Source: Vreelandella songnenensis
GTDB lineage: Bacteria; Pseudomonadota; Gammaproteobacteria; Pseudomonadales; Halomonadaceae
Assembly (NCBI RefSeq): GCF_003002925.1
Contig: NZ_PVTK01000003.1
Coordinates: 124,001 to 188,000, forward strand
Direction: 5' to 3'
DNA: 64,000 nt
In this document: positions 45,434-54,910 of the stretch, piece by piece
How positions within the stretch are numbered: position 1 is the first letter of the stretch
Layout: every line of letters begins with the position of its first letter
Made by a program: the position numbers and the translations under genes
Notes under the pieces: model-generated
What the model saw: only the letters and a program-made list of their open reading frames with translations
What the model was told of the DNA's origin: nothing
Databases searched by the model: none

Positions 45434-46456
45434 ATGGCGCTGGTTTCGGAGCTTTTGCAGATTGCGTTGACGGCGGCCCCGTGGCTGCTATTGGGGTTGG
45501 TGATTGCCGGGCTGATCAAGGCGTGGCTGCCGGAGAGCTTATTACAGCGCTGGATGGGCGGGCGCGGCATGGGCAGCATCGTGCGTGCGGCGGTGATCGG
45601 CATGCCGTTGCCGCTGTGCTCCTGCGGCGCCATTCCGACCGCCATTGCCCTTCACCGGGGCGGTGCGGGGCGCGGGCCCACTACCTCGTTTCTGATCAGT
45701 ACGCCTGGGGTGGGCGTGGATTCCATTCTGCTGACCAGCGTACTGCTTGGCCCGTTGATGGCCATCGTGCGCGTGGCGGGGGCGCTGGTAACTGCTATCG
45801 TGACCGGGGTGCTGGTGGGATTTACTCGTGAAAAGCAGATATCCACGCCCGCCGTATCCAGCGGATGCTGCGCATCATCGGGTTGCAAGGCGCCTCAGCC
45901 AGATACCGGCAATCCGGTGGGTCTGAAAGCCGGGCTGCGCTATGCGTTCAGCGATCTGCTGGATGATCTCAGTACGTGGATGTTTGCGGGCCTGCTGCTG
46001 GCCGGGGTGCTGGTTACGCTGGTACCGCCGGATACGCTGGCCTATTACTCCGGCGGCCTGCTGGCGCTGATACTGATGGCGGTGGTGGGCATTCCGCTCT
46101 ATATCTGCGCGGCTGCTGCCACGCCGGTGGCGGCCGGGCTGCTGCTGGCGGGGATTTCTCCGGGCATGGCGCTGGTATTTCTGCTGGCAGGGCCGATCAC
46201 CAGTCTGGCGACACTTGCCATCCTGCGTCGCGAGCTGGGTACGCCCGCGCTGGCCGTCTATCTCGCCAGTGTGCTGGCGGTAACCGTGCTGGTAGGCTGG
46301 ACGTTTGATACGGTACTGGGCATGACCGGCTGGAACCCGGTGGAGCAGGCCAGTACGATACAGGAGCTGTTGCCCATGTGGTTTGAGTGGCTGGCGCTGA
46401 GTGCATTGGCACTGGTGGCCATTCGGCCGGTTCGCCGGCAGCTGCTGGGATTTTGA
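45434..46456 (+). CDS. SO_0444-type Cu/Zn efflux permease
   Basis: 340 aa, about 9 TM. Permease of the DUF318/ArsP-like superfamily: PWLLLGLVIAGLIKAW, MPLPLCSCGAIPTAIAL, STPGVGVDSILLTSVLLGP, and a cytoplasmic Cys-rich loop (SGCCASSGCKAP) between the two halves that could bind metal. The CSCGAIP motif is typical of the SO_0444 group. Preceded by a MerR-type promoter and divergent cadR-like gene. Confidence 0.9.
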   Translation: MALVSELLQIALTAAPWLLLGLVIAGLIKAWLPESLLQRWMGGRGMGSIVRAAVIGMPLPLCSCGAIPTAIALHRGGAGRGPTTSFLISTPGVGVDSILLTSVLLGPLMAIVRVAGALVTAIVTGVLVGFTREKQISTPAVSSGCCASSGCKAPQPDTGNPVGLKAGLRYAFSDLLDDLSTWMFAGLLLAGVLVTLVPPDTLAYYSGGLLALILMAVVGIPLYICAAAATPVAAGLLLAGISPGMALVFLLAGPITSLATLAILRRELGTPALAVYLASVLAVTVLVGWTFDTVLGMTGWNPVEQASTIQELLPMWFEWLALSALALVAIRPVRRQLLGF

Positions 46457-46487
46457 GTCACTCTGTGCTTAAAACCGACTGAACGCA

Positions 46488-46518
46488 AAACGCCGAGTGG
46501 AAGCCCACTCGGCGTTTG
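46488..46518. terminator. Bidirectional terminator
   Basis: AAACGCCGAGTGG (46488-46500) pairs with CCACTCGGCGTTT (46505-46517), loop AAGC. It separates the efflux permease gene from the convergent sugar dehydrogenase gene; A- and T-rich flanks suit both strands. Confidence 0.9.
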
Positions 46519-46534
46519 ATTGCCCGTCAGCCTA

Positions 46535-47947
46535 TCAGGTGTCTGAGGGCTGTTCGGGCTCTTCTGCGGGGGCTTGTGTTTCAGGGGTATCTGTTTCGGA
46601 CACGTCCGCTTCGGACGCTTCTGCTTCAGGTGTTTCTGCATCCGGCGCTTGCGCTACCGGCGGGTTATCCGGCGTTACCCGCCAGATGGCGTTGGTCAGG
46701 TCGTCGGCGATGATCAGCGCGCCTTCCGGGTCAACGGTCACGCCGACCGGGCGGCCGAGTGCCCGGCCGTCATCGGTAAGAAATCCGGTGACGAAATCAA
46801 TCGGGTCGCCGTCAGAGATCTGGCCGTTGCTGAAAGGAATGAAACTGACCTTGTAGCCGACCGGGTCGGTACGGTTCCAGCTGCCGTGCTCACCCACGAA
46901 CACGCCTTCTGCGTACTCCTCGCCCATGGCAGGGGTGGAGAAGTCCACGCCCAAGGGTGCCACGTGGGAGCCCAGGCTGTAATCCGGAGCAATGGCGGCT
47001 TCGACTTTTTCAGGATTTTCCGGGCGTACACGCGGGTCAACGTGCTGGCCCCAGTAGCTGTAGGGCCAGCCGTAAAAGCCGCCTTCCTGAACAGTGGTGA
47101 GGTAGTCGGGCACCAGGTCCGGGCCCAGCTCATCGCGCTCGTTCACCACCGCCCAGAGCTGGTCGGTATCCGGCTGAATGGTCAAGGCGGTTGGGTTGCG
47201 CAGGCCGGTGGCGTAGGGGCGGTAGGCGCCGGTTTCGGCGTTGATTTCCCACACTTCGGCACGGTCGATTTCTGCTTCCATGCCGCGCTCGGTGATATTG
47301 CTGTTCGAGCCGATGCCCACATACAGGTATTCACCGTCGGCACTGGCGGTCATCGCCTTGGTCCAGTGGTGATTGATTTCGGCCGGCAGTTGGGCAATCA
47401 CTTCCGGTGGGCCGCTGGCTTCGGTTTGTCCCTCTTCGTAGTCAAAGCGCACCAGGGCATCCTGGTTGGCCACATACAGATTACCGTCCACCAGCGCCAG
47501 GCCGTAAGGTGCGTTCAGGTTTTCGGCGAAAATCATCTGTTCGTAGTTGCCGTCACCATTTTCGTCGCGCAGCAGGGTCAGACGGTCGCCGCTTTCCACC
47601 GCGGTATTGCCTTGATCCTTGATGTAACCGGCAATCACGTCCTTGGGTTTCAGCGCCGGCGCATTGCCGCCGCTGCCTTCGGCTACCAGAATATCGCCGT
47701 TGGGCAGCATGATGGTTTGCCGCGGCACCTTGAGGTCAGAGGCAATCATGCTGATGGTATAACCCTCGGGCACGGTAGGCATCCGGTCGCCCCACTCGGC
47801 AGGCTCGGGTACCGTCATTTCCGGCAACAGCCCACGCTGGGGTTCAGGCAGGTCCGGGTTGGGGCCGTAAAGCTGCTGGGCGCTGGCGCCACCGGCAACC
47901 AGCAGCATGGAAAGCGGGGTGACATAGCAAACGCGGGAAAGCTTCAT
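46535..47947 (-). CDS. PQQ-dependent sugar (sorbosone) dehydrogenase-like protein, exported
   Basis: 470 aa. Sec signal peptide (about 23 residues, ending ASA). Six-bladed beta-propeller of the GH-L / sorbosone dehydrogenase class: VPRQTIMLPNGDILVAEGSG, APYGLALVDGNLYVAN, GLRNPTALTIQP, FVGEHGSWNR, RPVGVTVDPEGALIIAD. After the propeller (about residue 420) a 45-residue tail of alternating Pro/Glu/Ala/Thr (PEAEASEAD) is probably disordered. Quinone-type oxidation of a sugar or aldehyde in the periplasm is inferred. Coupled to the DUF2231 gene by ATGA overlap. Confidence 0.88.
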   Translation of the reverse strand: MKLSRVCYVTPLSMLLVAGGASAQQLYGPNPDLPEPQRGLLPEMTVPEPAEWGDRMPTVPEGYTISMIASDLKVPRQTIMLPNGDILVAEGSGGNAPALKPKDVIAGYIKDQGNTAVESGDRLTLLRDENGDGNYEQMIFAENLNAPYGLALVDGNLYVANQDALVRFDYEEGQTEASGPPEVIAQLPAEINHHWTKAMTASADGEYLYVGIGSNSNITERGMEAEIDRAEVWEINAETGAYRPYATGLRNPTALTIQPDTDQLWAVVNERDELGPDLVPDYLTTVQEGGFYGWPYSYWGQHVDPRVRPENPEKVEAAIAPDYSLGSHVAPLGVDFSTPAMGEEYAEGVFVGEHGSWNRTDPVGYKVSFIPFSNGQISDGDPIDFVTGFLTDDGRALGRPVGVTVDPEGALIIADDLTNAIWRVTPDNPPVAQAPDAETPEAEASEADVSETDTPETQAPAEEPEQPSDT

Positions 47948-48372
47948 GCTTTACCTCCGGCAGTGGGACGGGCGAAACCAATCACGATGGCCGCGAAGGT
48001 CAGTACACAGACGATAACGGAAAGAACCAGGCCAGTCGGCATCATGGCCCAGGCATCACGGGCGTGAACCAGCGCATTGATAAAGCCCAGTATCCAGGTA
48101 ACCAGTAGCAGAAGTAGATACACCCAGCCAAGCACGCTGCGCCGATGGGCACGAATCAGGCCGATCACCGCGCACAGCAGGGTAAAGCCTGCAAACACCA
48201 GGCCGCCAGCGATCAACCAGGAAGCAAAAGTGCTCCACTGGATATGGTAGCTCGTTGAGTAGGCGTAATCGCTTAACAAGGCACCCAGAAAAAGCGGCAG
48301 GGTTCCTGCAAGCAGTACGGCGTGAATCGGGTGCAGCGCACTTCGATAGATGCGATCAGTAGTTGCCACCAT
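47944..48372 (-). CDS. DUF2231 membrane protein
   Basis: 142 aa from ATG 48372 with GGAGAG upstream; the longer open frame is dropped. Four TM segments (about 18-38, 45-70, 78-98, 110-132), with a HPIHA motif near the N-terminus, the hallmark of DUF2231. Such proteins are often encoded next to sorbosone-dehydrogenase-like genes and may act in electron transfer to the respiratory chain; that is inference. Overlaps the dehydrogenase start by 4 bp. Confidence 0.85.
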   Translation of the reverse strand: MVATTDRIYRSALHPIHAVLLAGTLPLFLGALLSDYAYSTSYHIQWSTFASWLIAGGLVFAGFTLLCAVIGLIRAHRRSVLGWVYLLLLLVTWILGFINALVHARDAWAMMPTGLVLSVIVCVLTFAAIVIGFARPTAGGKA

Positions 48373-48652
48373 GGCAGGCTCTCCCTTGCTGAGTAAGCTG
48401 AGTCTTGCGCCGTTTTTCGGGCGGCAAAACCATGAGCGTTCGGGCGGAGTATAGTTGAGGCGTAGGGGGCGTGCCCAAACGATGCGGTGCGACGGGTAAA
48501 ACAAACGCCCCAGAACATCACTATCAGCAACCGAGCTCACTATACATAGGCATATTGCCTTAACATGACGAGTGCCGCGAAGGCTGGTGAATCAAGCGAC
48601 TGGCGGTTACCTATCTTTTATAACCCGTCTTTCATAAGAGAAAACGCAGGCC

Positions 48653-49405
48653 ATGAAGAGAGCCCGTCTTTACCAGCAGCTGGCGCCTGAGGCGCGTGAG
48701 CAGATTGGTCTTTCAGTCATCAACCGGGTCATCTGCGCGCTGATCCTGCTTGCCTCGCTGACCGCTATCCTCGAGACCGAACCCACGCTTCGTGATCGAG
48801 CGCCCGGGCTCTTTATGGCGCTGGAGACGCTGTTTGTGGCGCTTTTTACTGCCGAGTATAGCCTGCGGCTTTATGCCGTCGGCGAGGACCCGCGCTACCG
48901 CGGCTTGAAGGGGCGGCTTCGCTATATCTTCAGCTTCTGGGCGCTGGTGGACCTGATCGCTATCCTGCCCTATTTTCTGGGCTTTCTAAGCCACAACAAT
49001 GCGTTTTTACTTCGTCTGCTGCGTTTGACGCGCATGCTGCGACTTGCCCGCCTGGGCCGGTTCAGTCAGGCGTGGTCGGCGCTGGCGGATGCCTTGAAAT
49101 CCCGCTCCCACGAGCTGTGGCTAAGCGCCGGCGTGGCCGGGCTATTGCTGCTGTTTTCCTCCTGCTGCCTTTACGTGGTGGAAGCCGCCGCACAGCCAGA
49201 AGCCTTTGGCAGCGTACCGCGCGCGCTATGGTGGAGCATCGCTACCCTGACCACCGTCGGTTACGGCGATGTCACGCCAATGACCGCCCTTGGCAAACTG
49301 TTTGCCGGGCTAACCGCCGTGGCGGGCATCGGGCTTATTGCCATGCCCACCGGCATTCTGGCGGCGGCGTTTAGCGATGAGTTTCAGAACAAGCGCGGAA
49401 AATAG
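48653..49405 (+). CDS. Voltage-gated-like K+ channel (ion transporter)
   Basis: 250 aa. Six-TM channel: acidic S2 (FTAEYSLRLY), arginine-rich S4 (LLRLLRLTRMLRLARLGR), pore TLTTVGYGDV, S6 to the C-terminus (IGLIAMPTGILAAAF). Unlike the channel at 716-1591 it lacks a C-terminal zinc ribbon. Probably a monovalent cation channel of the KvAP type. Stands alone. Confidence 0.9.
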   Translation: MKRARLYQQLAPEAREQIGLSVINRVICALILLASLTAILETEPTLRDRAPGLFMALETLFVALFTAEYSLRLYAVGEDPRYRGLKGRLRYIFSFWALVDLIAILPYFLGFLSHNNAFLLRLLRLTRMLRLARLGRFSQAWSALADALKSRSHELWLSAGVAGLLLLFSSCCLYVVEAAAQPEAFGSVPRALWWSIATLTTVGYGDVTPMTALGKLFAGLTAVAGIGLIAMPTGILAAAFSDEFQNKRGK

Positions 49406-49422
49406 TGCGCAGGGTGCGCCGC

Positions 49423-50118
49423 TCACGAATCACCGTGCAGAATGCGTGAAAGCGATGCCTCGATATGGCGCTGCATGGCCGTTCGGGCCTTCTCAGCGTC
49501 GGCTTCACGAATCGCATCGATGATGGCGTTGTGCTCTTCCGTGACCTGCCGGGACTGCAGTATTCGCGGAAGATCCGAGGTTTTTTGCCCCAACTTGACG
49601 GAGAAGACCACGCCGGTTTGCAGGGCCAGTACCGAGCTCAGCAGAAATTTGTTTTCGGCAATCTTGGCGATCTGGACGTGAAAGTCGAAATCTTCCTGGG
49701 TACCTTGCCCGCCGTTTTGATGCACTTTTCTTAGAATACGGCTCTTCTCTTCCAGGCGCTGCATATCGCTGTCGCTGCGTTTTGCTGCCGCCAGCGCCGC
49801 CGATTCCGTTTCAATCAGCATTCTGAAATCAAACAGGGCGATAAGGTCGCTGAAGTTGTTGACGAAGTTGGGCGCATCCAGCGCGGTGGTGGGGCGGGCG
49901 ACGACAAACAGCCCGGAGCCCTGGCGGGAGGCAACCAGGCCTTCGTCCTTTAGCTGGGCAATCACCTGGCGTGTCGCGCTGCGGCTGAGCGCGTAACGGC
50001 CTGCCAGTTCCGCTTCGGTAGGCAGGCGGGCGCCGCGAAGATACTGGCCGCGAAGAATCCAGTTGCGCATGTCGTCGTACAGGTCTTTCGCCTTTTCGAC
50101 CTTTGTCTTTGTTGTCAC
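49423..50118 (-). CDS. FadR/GntR family regulator of the TRAP operon
   Basis: 231 aa from GTG 50118, preceded by GGAAGAG; the open frame to 50181 would start at TTG and is not favoured. N-terminal winged helix (LPTEAELAGRYALSRSATRQ, VIAQLKDEGLVASRQGSGLF) and a FadR-type all-helical effector domain (FDFRMLIETESAALAA, DFHVQIAKIAENKFLL with metal-binding His). Divergent from a TRAP-dehydratase operon it probably represses, with a sugar acid as inducer. Confidence 0.9.
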   Translation of the reverse strand: MTTKTKVEKAKDLYDDMRNWILRGQYLRGARLPTEAELAGRYALSRSATRQVIAQLKDEGLVASRQGSGLFVVARPTTALDAPNFVNNFSDLIALFDFRMLIETESAALAAAKRSDSDMQRLEEKSRILRKVHQNGGQGTQEDFDFHVQIAKIAENKFLLSSVLALQTGVVFSVKLGQKTSDLPRILQSRQVTEEHNAIIDAIREADAEKARTAMQRHIEASLSRILHGDS

Positions 50119-50189
50119 GTTGTCAAACTCTCTTCCCGGGCTGTTTTTATTTAAAAACAATGCACTGGCGTTATTTTGCAAAGTTGATT

Positions 50190-50215
50190 CTAAACAAATT
50201 GATAAATTTGTTTAG
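50190..50215. promoter_or_regulatory. GntR operator
   Basis: CTAAACAAATT (50190-50200) and AATTTGTTTAG (50205-50215) are perfect 11-bp inverted arms around GATA. It lies 50 bp before the TRAP binding-protein start and in the divergent region with the GntR gene, as expected for a shared operator. AT-rich compared with surroundings. Confidence 0.8.
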
Positions 50216-50264
50216 CCAGCGTGTACTTGGGTGGTTGGTTCAAGCACTCAATAAGGAGACAACA

Positions 50265-51230
50265 ATGCGCGCTCGCCATCAACTGACCACGCTGCTCTTG
50301 GCACTTTCCATCACCCCTTTTGCTCAGGCGGATAACTTCGTTTTCGGGCATATCTACGAGGCCAGCCACAGCCATCACAAGTGGGCCTTGTGGGCGGCGG
50401 AAGAGATCGAAAAGCGTAGCGAAGGTCGCCACCATATCGAGGTGTTTCCCTCTTCCCAGCTGGGTAACGAAGTTGAGCTCAACGAAGGGCTGGACCTGGG
50501 TACGGTCGATATCATCTATACCGGCAACGCCTTTGCGGGTAACGCCTACCCGCCGATTGCGCTGGGCAGCGCGCCGTTCGTGTTCCGCGACTTCGACCAC
50601 TGGATCGCCTATTCCCAAAGTGATCTGTTCAAGGAGCTTACCCAGGGCTACGAAGACACCACCGGGCACGTACCGCTGGGTCTGATCTATTTTGGCCAGC
50701 GCCACGTTACGGCCAACAAGCCGATTCTCACGCCGGAAGACATGCAGGGCATGAAGATTCGCGTGCCGGACGCCCCTCTGCTGCTGATGTTCCCAAGAGC
50801 CGTGGGCGCCAACCCGACGCCAATCGCGTTCTCGGAAGTCTATCTGGCGCTGCAACAGGGCGTCGTGGATGGTCAGGAAAACCCGCTGCCCATCATCAAG
50901 GCGATGAAGTTTGAAGAGGTGCAGTCGGACATCTCCCTGACCGGCCATATCTTCGATAGTCAGCCGATCATCATGGGAGGCAATAGCTGGTCGCAGCTTT
51001 CCGAAGAGGACCAGACGCTGTTCCGCAACGTCTTTCAGGAAGCGGCCGAGCAGGGCAGCCAGGATATTCACCAGCAGGAACTCGATCTGGTGTCCTGGTT
51101 CCAGGAGCAGGGTACCGAAGTGCACGAAGTGGATCGTGATGCATTCGCTGAAAAAGTCAGGCCGAGCCTGAGCGGCGAGAGCGTGGGCTGGAGCGCCGAT
51201 CAATACCAGCGCCTGGAGGCGATCGAGTAA
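50265..51230 (+). CDS. TRAP transporter substrate-binding protein (DctP)
   Basis: 321 aa from ATG 50265 with AAGGAG upstream; the longer frame crosses the operator. Signal peptide ends about FAQA. DctP family: YEASHSHHKWALWAAEEI, GLDLGTVDIIYTG, and the conserved carboxylate-binding Arg region (MKIRVPDAP). Binds an organic acid, here probably a sugar acid given the downstream enolase-superfamily enzyme. Stop overlaps the next start. Confidence 0.94.
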   Translation: MRARHQLTTLLLALSITPFAQADNFVFGHIYEASHSHHKWALWAAEEIEKRSEGRHHIEVFPSSQLGNEVELNEGLDLGTVDIIYTGNAFAGNAYPPIALGSAPFVFRDFDHWIAYSQSDLFKELTQGYEDTTGHVPLGLIYFGQRHVTANKPILTPEDMQGMKIRVPDAPLLLMFPRAVGANPTPIAFSEVYLALQQGVVDGQENPLPIIKAMKFEEVQSDISLTGHIFDSQPIIMGGNSWSQLSEEDQTLFRNVFQEAAEQGSQDIHQQELDLVSWFQEQGTEVHEVDRDAFAEKVRPSLSGESVGWSADQYQRLEAIE

Positions 51231-51808
51231 TGCAAACCGATAAAGACACGCGTCGGGATGCGATGACGTCGATGTCGGTATCTCCCGGCCGCGAAAGTGC
51301 GGCCGGGGGGGAATCCGGGTTGTCGCCCACCGCAAGTGACACTACTCCGGCGCCGAAGTGGGTTCTTGAAGACCACATAGCGCTTGGCGTCATGATCCTG
51401 CTGGGTGGCGTGGTGTTTGCGCAGTTTCTGTCGCGCTACGTATTCAACCACTCGATTGGCTGGACCGAAGAGGGCGCCCGCATGCTGCTGGTGCTGCTGG
51501 TGTTCATCGGCGCGGCGGGGGCTGCCTCGCGAGGCGCGCATATCAACGTCGAGATTCTCGAACTGATGCTGCCCGCCAGGGCCAAGCGCTGGCTGCGCGG
51601 GTTCAATAACCTGCTGAGCGCCGCGTTCTTTGGCTACGTGGCCTGGCTTGCCTGGCAGGTAGGGCAGCGGGTGTGGAATTCCAGCATGAGCACGCTGCCC
51701 ATCTCCAAGGGTTGGCTTTACACCGTGATCGCCGTGGCCTGCGCGGCAATGGCATTTCGTATGGCGCGCCAGGGCATTGCCTGTTGGCGCGGCAAGGAGG
51801 GGGGATGA
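51230..51808 (+). CDS. TRAP transporter small permease (DctQ)
   Basis: 192 aa, four TM: ALGVMILLGGVVFAQF, GAAGAASRGAHINVEI, AFFGYVAWLAWQV, LYTVIAVACAAMAF. It has a longer N-terminal polar extension (about 45 residues) than usual. The start ATG overlaps the preceding stop (TAATG), and its stop overlaps the large permease start (ATGA). Confidence 0.92.
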   Translation: MQTDKDTRRDAMTSMSVSPGRESAAGGESGLSPTASDTTPAPKWVLEDHIALGVMILLGGVVFAQFLSRYVFNHSIGWTEEGARMLLVLLVFIGAAGAASRGAHINVEILELMLPARAKRWLRGFNNLLSAAFFGYVAWLAWQVGQRVWNSSMSTLPISKGWLYTVIAVACAAMAFRMARQGIACWRGKEGG

Positions 51809-53076
51809 TCATTCTGCTGTTTGTGGCGCTGGCGTGCCTGCTGTTGGTGGGTGCACCTGTCGCGGTGGCGCTGGCCGGGTCGTCGCTGGTTTACCTGCTC
51901 GTCTCGGGCAAGATTCCGGACATCATTCTGATTCAGCGCATGGTGGGCGGGGTAGATAGCTTTCCGCTTCTGGCGGTACCGTTCTTCATTCTGGCGGGCA
52001 ACCTGATGAACGTATGCGGCGTGACCGAGCGCATCTTCCGCTTTGCGAATTCGATTGTCGGGTGGACCCGCGGTGGGCTGGGGCACGTCAACGTTGGCGC
52101 CTCGGTCATCTTCGCCGGCATGTCCGGCGCGGCCATTGCCGATGCCGGCGGCTTAGGTGCCGTTGAAATCAAGGCGATGCGTGACCAGGGCTATGACGTC
52201 GATTTTGCCGTGGGAATCACCGGCGCCTCCTCGACCGTGGGGCCGATCATTCCGCCGTCGCTGCCGCTGGTGGTATACGGGGTGGTGGCCTCGGCCTCGA
52301 TTGGCCAGCTGTTCATTGCCGGCATCGTACCGGGGCTTTTGATCGCAGCGATGCTGATGCTGATGGTGGCCGTCATTTCCCACCGGCGCGGCTATCCGAT
52401 TGGCGAGCGCTTTTCAGTGGCGCGCCTGCTTTCTTCCTTCATGCACGCGTCGTTGTCGCTGATGATTCCGGTGATCATTGTGGGCGGCATCGTGCTGGGC
52501 ATCTTTACGCCCACCGAAAGCGCCATTGCAGCGGTGGCCTACGTGCTGGTACTGGCAACGCTTGTGTACCGCAGCGCCGGCTGGCGCCAGATCATGGCGG
52601 TGTTTCGTGAAACCATCGAAATGACCTCGGTAGTGCTCCTGATCGTGGCGGCTTCCTCGATCTTTGCCTGGATACTCACGCGTGAAGGCGTGCCGACGGC
52701 CTTTGCCGGGGCGGTCATGGCGGTTGCCGACAACCCGATTGTCATTCTGCTGCTGATCAACCTGATTCTGCTGGTCGTAGGCTGCTTCATGGAAACCGTG
52801 GCCGCGATCACCATCCTGACGCCCGTACTGCTGCCGCTGGCCGTACAGGCCGGGGTCGACCCTGTTCAGTTCGGCATCATCATGGTACTGAACCTGATGA
52901 TCGGGCTTTTGACGCCGCCGGTGGGGTTGGTGCTGTTTATTCTGGCCCGTGTTGCCGATATCTCGTTCCCGCGAGCGGTCAAGGCAACGCTGCCCTTTAT
53001 CGCAGCGCTTTTAGTATCGCTCTTGTTGATTACCTTCATTCCCGCTTTGACGCTATGGCTGCCTAGCCTGATCTAG
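51805..53076 (+). CDS. TRAP transporter large permease (DctM)
   Basis: 423 aa from ATG 51805, 11-12 TM. Motifs: FPLLAVPFFILAGNLMN, GMSGAAIADAGGLGA, STVGPIIPPSLPLV, LIVAASSIFAWIL, TPPVGLVLF. Works with DctQ and DctP for Na+-driven uptake of an organic acid. Coupled to dctQ by 4-bp overlap. Confidence 0.95.
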   Translation: MIILLFVALACLLLVGAPVAVALAGSSLVYLLVSGKIPDIILIQRMVGGVDSFPLLAVPFFILAGNLMNVCGVTERIFRFANSIVGWTRGGLGHVNVGASVIFAGMSGAAIADAGGLGAVEIKAMRDQGYDVDFAVGITGASSTVGPIIPPSLPLVVYGVVASASIGQLFIAGIVPGLLIAAMLMLMVAVISHRRGYPIGERFSVARLLSSFMHASLSLMIPVIIVGGIVLGIFTPTESAIAAVAYVLVLATLVYRSAGWRQIMAVFRETIEMTSVVLLIVAASSIFAWILTREGVPTAFAGAVMAVADNPIVILLLINLILLVVGCFMETVAAITILTPVLLPLAVQAGVDPVQFGIIMVLNLMIGLLTPPVGLVLFILARVADISFPRAVKATLPFIAALLVSLLLITFIPALTLWLPSLI

Positions 53077-53093
53077 CCTGGAGACTTAGTTGC

Positions 53094-54269
53094 ATGAATC
53101 ATCTGCACAATGACCGTTCTGTTGCCCGCGATGCGATCATCGAGGCTATCGACATGGTACCCATCGGCAGCTACCTGCCGGCGGACGGCGGCTACGGCAG
53201 CGCGCGGGAAATTGGCCATGCGCGTATGGCTACCCTGGTGTTCGTGCGCTTTGCCACCGGCATTATCGGTATCGGCGAATGCTACGGGCCGCCCAAGACC
53301 ACGCTTGCCTATCTGGATATTCTGCGCGAGGCCTACGTGGGGCAGAGCGCCTTCGACCATCGAGTGATCTGGCGGCGAATGACCAACGTGCTCTACCACG
53401 TGCGCGCCCAGAGCCAGCTTGCCGCAGCGATAAGCGGGCTGGATATTGCGCTTCATGACGGCATCGGCAAGCTTCTGGGGCTGCCGATTTACCGGCTTCT
53501 GGGTGGGGAAGAGCAGGCGTCGGTTCAGGTCTACGCCTCCGGCGGCTATTTCCATGAGCCGGCGGCGCTGCCGCTGGAAGCGCAGCTCGAGCGCGTGGCG
53601 GGGCAGTTCGACGGCTACAAGATCAAGATTGGCCACGGCATCCAAAGCGATATCGAGCGCATGCAGAGCGCTCGGCGCATTCTGGGCGATGACGTGGCCA
53701 TCATGGCGGATATCAACGGCGCCTACACGGCGGATACCGCCCTGGAGTCCATGGCCGCCCTGGCATCACTTCGCCCTTACTGGATCGAGGAGCCGGTGGC
53801 GCCGGAAGACCTTCCCGGCTTCCGCCGCCTGGCGTCGCGCCGCCAAGGGCGTATCGCGGCGGGGGAAGCCTCGGTCAATGCGGTCGAGTTTCGCGAGCTG
53901 GCCGCCACCGGCGGTGTCGATGTGCTGATGCCGGACCTCAACCTGTGTGGCGGCTACGTAGAAGCGCTGCGCATTGCCGATATGGCTCAGTTGAACGGCT
54001 TGAGAATCTCGCCCCACGTGTGGGGGAGCGCGGTGGGCATCATGGCCGCTGCCCACTTCGCCGCCGCGCTGCCGCCGCACCCACATCCCGACCGCAACCA
54101 TACGCCGACCTGGGTCGAGTTTGACGTATCGGCAAACAACCCTCTGCGCGAAGCGCTGTTGACCTCACCCTTGAGCCTCGACCGCGGCCGCCTCGCCCTG
54201 CCCAGCGCTCCGGGGCTGGGTATCGAGATCGATGAAGAGCGGCTTGAAGCGCTCAAGATTGATGTCTAG
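53094..54269 (+). CDS. Mandelate racemase/muconate lactonizing (enolase superfamily) protein
   Basis: 391 aa. Enolase-superfamily layout: N-terminal capping domain, KIKIGHG with the first base Lys, metal ligands in MADINGAYT (Asp), WIEEPVAPED (Glu) and RIAAGEASV (Glu), and a His near HVWGSA. Likely a sugar-acid dehydratase acting on the TRAP substrate. Family members include galactonate, gluconate, rhamnonate and mannonate dehydratases; sequence alone does not pick one. Ends the GntR-TRAP operon. Confidence 0.9.
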   Translation: MNHLHNDRSVARDAIIEAIDMVPIGSYLPADGGYGSAREIGHARMATLVFVRFATGIIGIGECYGPPKTTLAYLDILREAYVGQSAFDHRVIWRRMTNVLYHVRAQSQLAAAISGLDIALHDGIGKLLGLPIYRLLGGEEQASVQVYASGGYFHEPAALPLEAQLERVAGQFDGYKIKIGHGIQSDIERMQSARRILGDDVAIMADINGAYTADTALESMAALASLRPYWIEEPVAPEDLPGFRRLASRRQGRIAAGEASVNAVEFRELAATGGVDVLMPDLNLCGGYVEALRIADMAQLNGLRISPHVWGSAVGIMAAAHFAAALPPHPHPDRNHTPTWVEFDVSANNPLREALLTSPLSLDRGRLALPSAPGLGIEIDEERLEALKIDV

Positions 54270-54433
54270 GTAGGTATGTGCCTGCGGGCTGCTAGTACTA
54301 CTTGACGCTCGCACGGCACTATAAAAAATAGCGAGAAATAATATATTTAGACGGTCTCACCATGAAAAATTATAAATAGCGTTATCTGTCGCTAAGTGAT
54401 TTATTAAAAAAATAATCATAAACTATTGAGAAG

Positions 54434-54910
54434 CTATATTATTGCCACGAGTGAAAATAGTGCTACCAGTAAAAAAAGAGCAATATAAATGGAATTGCTA
54501 TTTTTAATAGTGGTCGCGCCAAAGCGATTTTCTCCACTGGTACCGGGCATAAAAAGCATCAATAGAAGAAGAATGGGAAAAGCGATTGGTACGAAGAATA
54601 TCAATAGCCACCAACCTGACGTATTAAAATCATTTAACCTTCTTTTACAAACGATCATTGCCAGTACTAAAGCGATGACAGAGAAAAAAATCATGCAGAT
54701 ATCCAGCACATCGCTCCAACTAGGATAGTAAAGCTGCAAAACAACGCTGATGGTGGAGTTAACGGTGGCCCAAATTGTTAATATAATTAATGAGTAAGTC
54801 AGGAAACGAACCCTTCCAAGCCGACCGCGACTATCCAAAATATCTAGTTTGGAGCCTGAATGTTCAAATCTGTTACTATCGTGTATCGAAGTTTTGGATA
54901 ATAGGTTCAT
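54434..54910 (-). CDS. DUF805 membrane protein
   Basis: 158 aa, four TM. The DUF805 core: RGRLGRVRFL at the start of the domain, CKRRLNDFNTSGWWLL, and the final FMPGTSGENRFG. The 30-residue N-terminal extension is polar. The gene is clearly AT-rich compared with its neighbours and may be recently acquired. Function unknown. Confidence 0.85.
   Translation of the reverse strand: MNLLSKTSIHDSNRFEHSGSKLDILDSRGRLGRVRFLTYSLIILTIWATVNSTISVVLQLYYPSWSDVLDICMIFFSVIALVLAMIVCKRRLNDFNTSGWWLLIFFVPIAFPILLLLMLFMPGTSGENRFGATTIKNSNSIYIALFLLVALFSLVAII

Noticed and set aside
46574..48067. 497-codon open frame antisense to the sugar dehydrogenase
   Set aside because: Shadow frame spanning two genes; the propeller protein on the minus strand explains the region.
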